NCBI RefSeq assembly: GCF_003364215.1
Contig: NZ_NXLU01000005.1
Coordinates: forward strand, 33,384 to 97,383
Direction: 5' to 3'
DNA: 64,000 bases
DNA from: Helicobacter cholecystus
Lineage (GTDB): Bacteria > Campylobacterota > Campylobacteria > Campylobacterales > Helicobacteraceae
Shown: in pieces, positions 63,602-64,000 of the stretch
How positions within the stretch are numbered: the stretch's first letter is position 1
Layout: each line of letters begins with the position of its first letter
The notes under the pieces: generated by a model
Seen by the model: the letters and a program-made list of their open reading frames with translations, nothing else
Databases searched by the model: none
What the model was told of the DNA's origin: nothing
Made by a program: the position numbers and the translations under genes

Positions 63602-63611
63602 CCCCCCCCCC
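63602..63611. repeat. C10 tract in the 63.4-64.0 kb intergenic region
   Basis: Ten consecutive C, 360 bases upstream of the last gene. Too far from its start for a simple leader effect unless the promoter is near; may instead be a remnant of a phase-variable gene. Confidence 0.7.
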
Positions 63612-63918
63612 TAAAAAAGAAGTTGTATTTCTTTTTTTATTGTTTTCTCCTTATGTTCTTATATTGATTAATTTTACAATTCAGATTATCGAAGCTAAGA
63701 GTTTATAAAAAAGAAACTTCTTTATCTTTCTTTCATATACAAAAGAATTCAAATACCAACAACTCATCCATAAAAACATTCTTATATCTTTAAACAAATC
63801 TCTTTGTGATTAAAAACCTCTTGTGTCATTATAAATAAAAGCTTAAAAGAAATAAAAATAAGATAAAACAATCAGGATTAACCCTCATTCATAATACCCT
63901 AATAAACAATAGAGCCCC

Positions 63919-63946
63919 GACTATTCTCTAGGGGGAGAGAATAGTC
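63919..63946 (+). promoter_or_regulatory. Perfect 11-bp-stem hairpin in the leader of the last gene
   Basis: GACTATTCTCT, a 6-base AGGGGG loop, AGAGAATAGTC, ending 25 bases before the ATG and ten before the RBS. It may be an attenuator, mRNA stabiliser, operator or thermosensitive element. No T run follows, so it is not a plain terminator. Confidence 0.6.
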
Positions 63947-63971
63947 TATTAAGACTTAAAGGAGACGCTTA

Positions 63972-64000
63972 ATGAAAAAAACAGTAAACTATCTTGAAGG
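63972..64000 (+). CDS. Start of an unidentified gene, cut by the window edge
   Basis: ATG at 63972 with AAAGGAG nine bases upstream; only the residues MKKTVNYLE are visible, too few to identify a family. Confidence 0.6.

Larger units (their letters stand above)
63434..63971. other. 538-base intergenic region before the last gene
   Basis: AT-rich, no supported gene. It contains a C10 tract (63602-63611), a strong hairpin (63919-63946) and the RBS AAAGGAG (63957-63963). The length and content suggest a regulated leader or decayed DNA. Confidence 0.6.

Overview
The window is AT-rich, densely packed DNA from a member of the Campylobacterota, most probably an enterohepatic-type Helicobacter. The basis is gene content and order: a CheA-CheY fusion followed by cheW, nfu / hypothetical / murE, panD / ybaB / PDZ protein, a Csd3-like peptidase / Nudix / PgbA / glcD block, EfeO-EfeB-EfeU, and phase-variation-type C and G tracts. 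No rRNA, tRNA, CRISPR array or insertion sequence was recognised.

Layout. 1-5.8 kb: end of fabH, the tRNA selenouridine synthase selU, an anchored BNR-repeat protein with a small membrane protein, cfa and zupT. 5.9-6.2 kb: remnant of a type I restriction specificity subunit. 6.5-10.2 kb: efeUOB iron uptake with a Fur-like operator. 10.5-26.5 kb: an accessory region. It holds two aldo/keto reductases, an alpha/beta hydrolase, a carboxymuconolactone-decarboxylase-like protein, a cyclophilin-like protein, a cupin, an NAD(P)-binding protein, an MFS transporter, an NTP/NDP-exchange-type transporter, and MerR and HxlR regulators. A DNA phosphorothioation cassette (dndC, dndD, dndE-FtsK) sits inside it. 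26.6-36.3 kb: uvrB, the rpmJ-rpsM-rpsK-rpsD-rpoA-rplQ operon, hemW, hinT, glmU, argC and a metallophosphoesterase. 36.3-45 kb: cheAY, cheW, ftsK, cstA, a small Cys-tailed protein and an ArsA/Get3-like ATPase. 45-49.4 kb: yebC and the fbpABC-type iron transporter with a strong Fur box. 49.6-64 kb: nfu, murE, panD, ybaB, ispA, a CNNM/CorC protein, a cytochrome c, glcD, pgbA, nudix, a Csd3-type peptidase, uvrA and a Sel1-repeat protein. A partial gene runs off the right edge.

Most interesting points. (1) The dnd cassette begins with a rhodanese domain whose two halves are split by a G12 tract. In an 11-G (or 8- or 14-G) state the rhodanese becomes complete and is fused in frame to DndC, so DNA sulfur modification is probably phase variable and linked to its own sulfurtransferase. 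(2) Four promoters between 10.4 and 25.2 kb share TTGACA, exactly 19 bp, then TATAAT, with a dyad ACAC-N3-GTGT (degenerate in one). This is the architecture used by MerR activators, and a MerR gene lies among them. (3) Five genes of the same region have a Shine-Dalgarno sequence and an in-frame start-like codon just after their export leader, as if leaders had been placed in front of cytosolic genes, or as if two forms are made.
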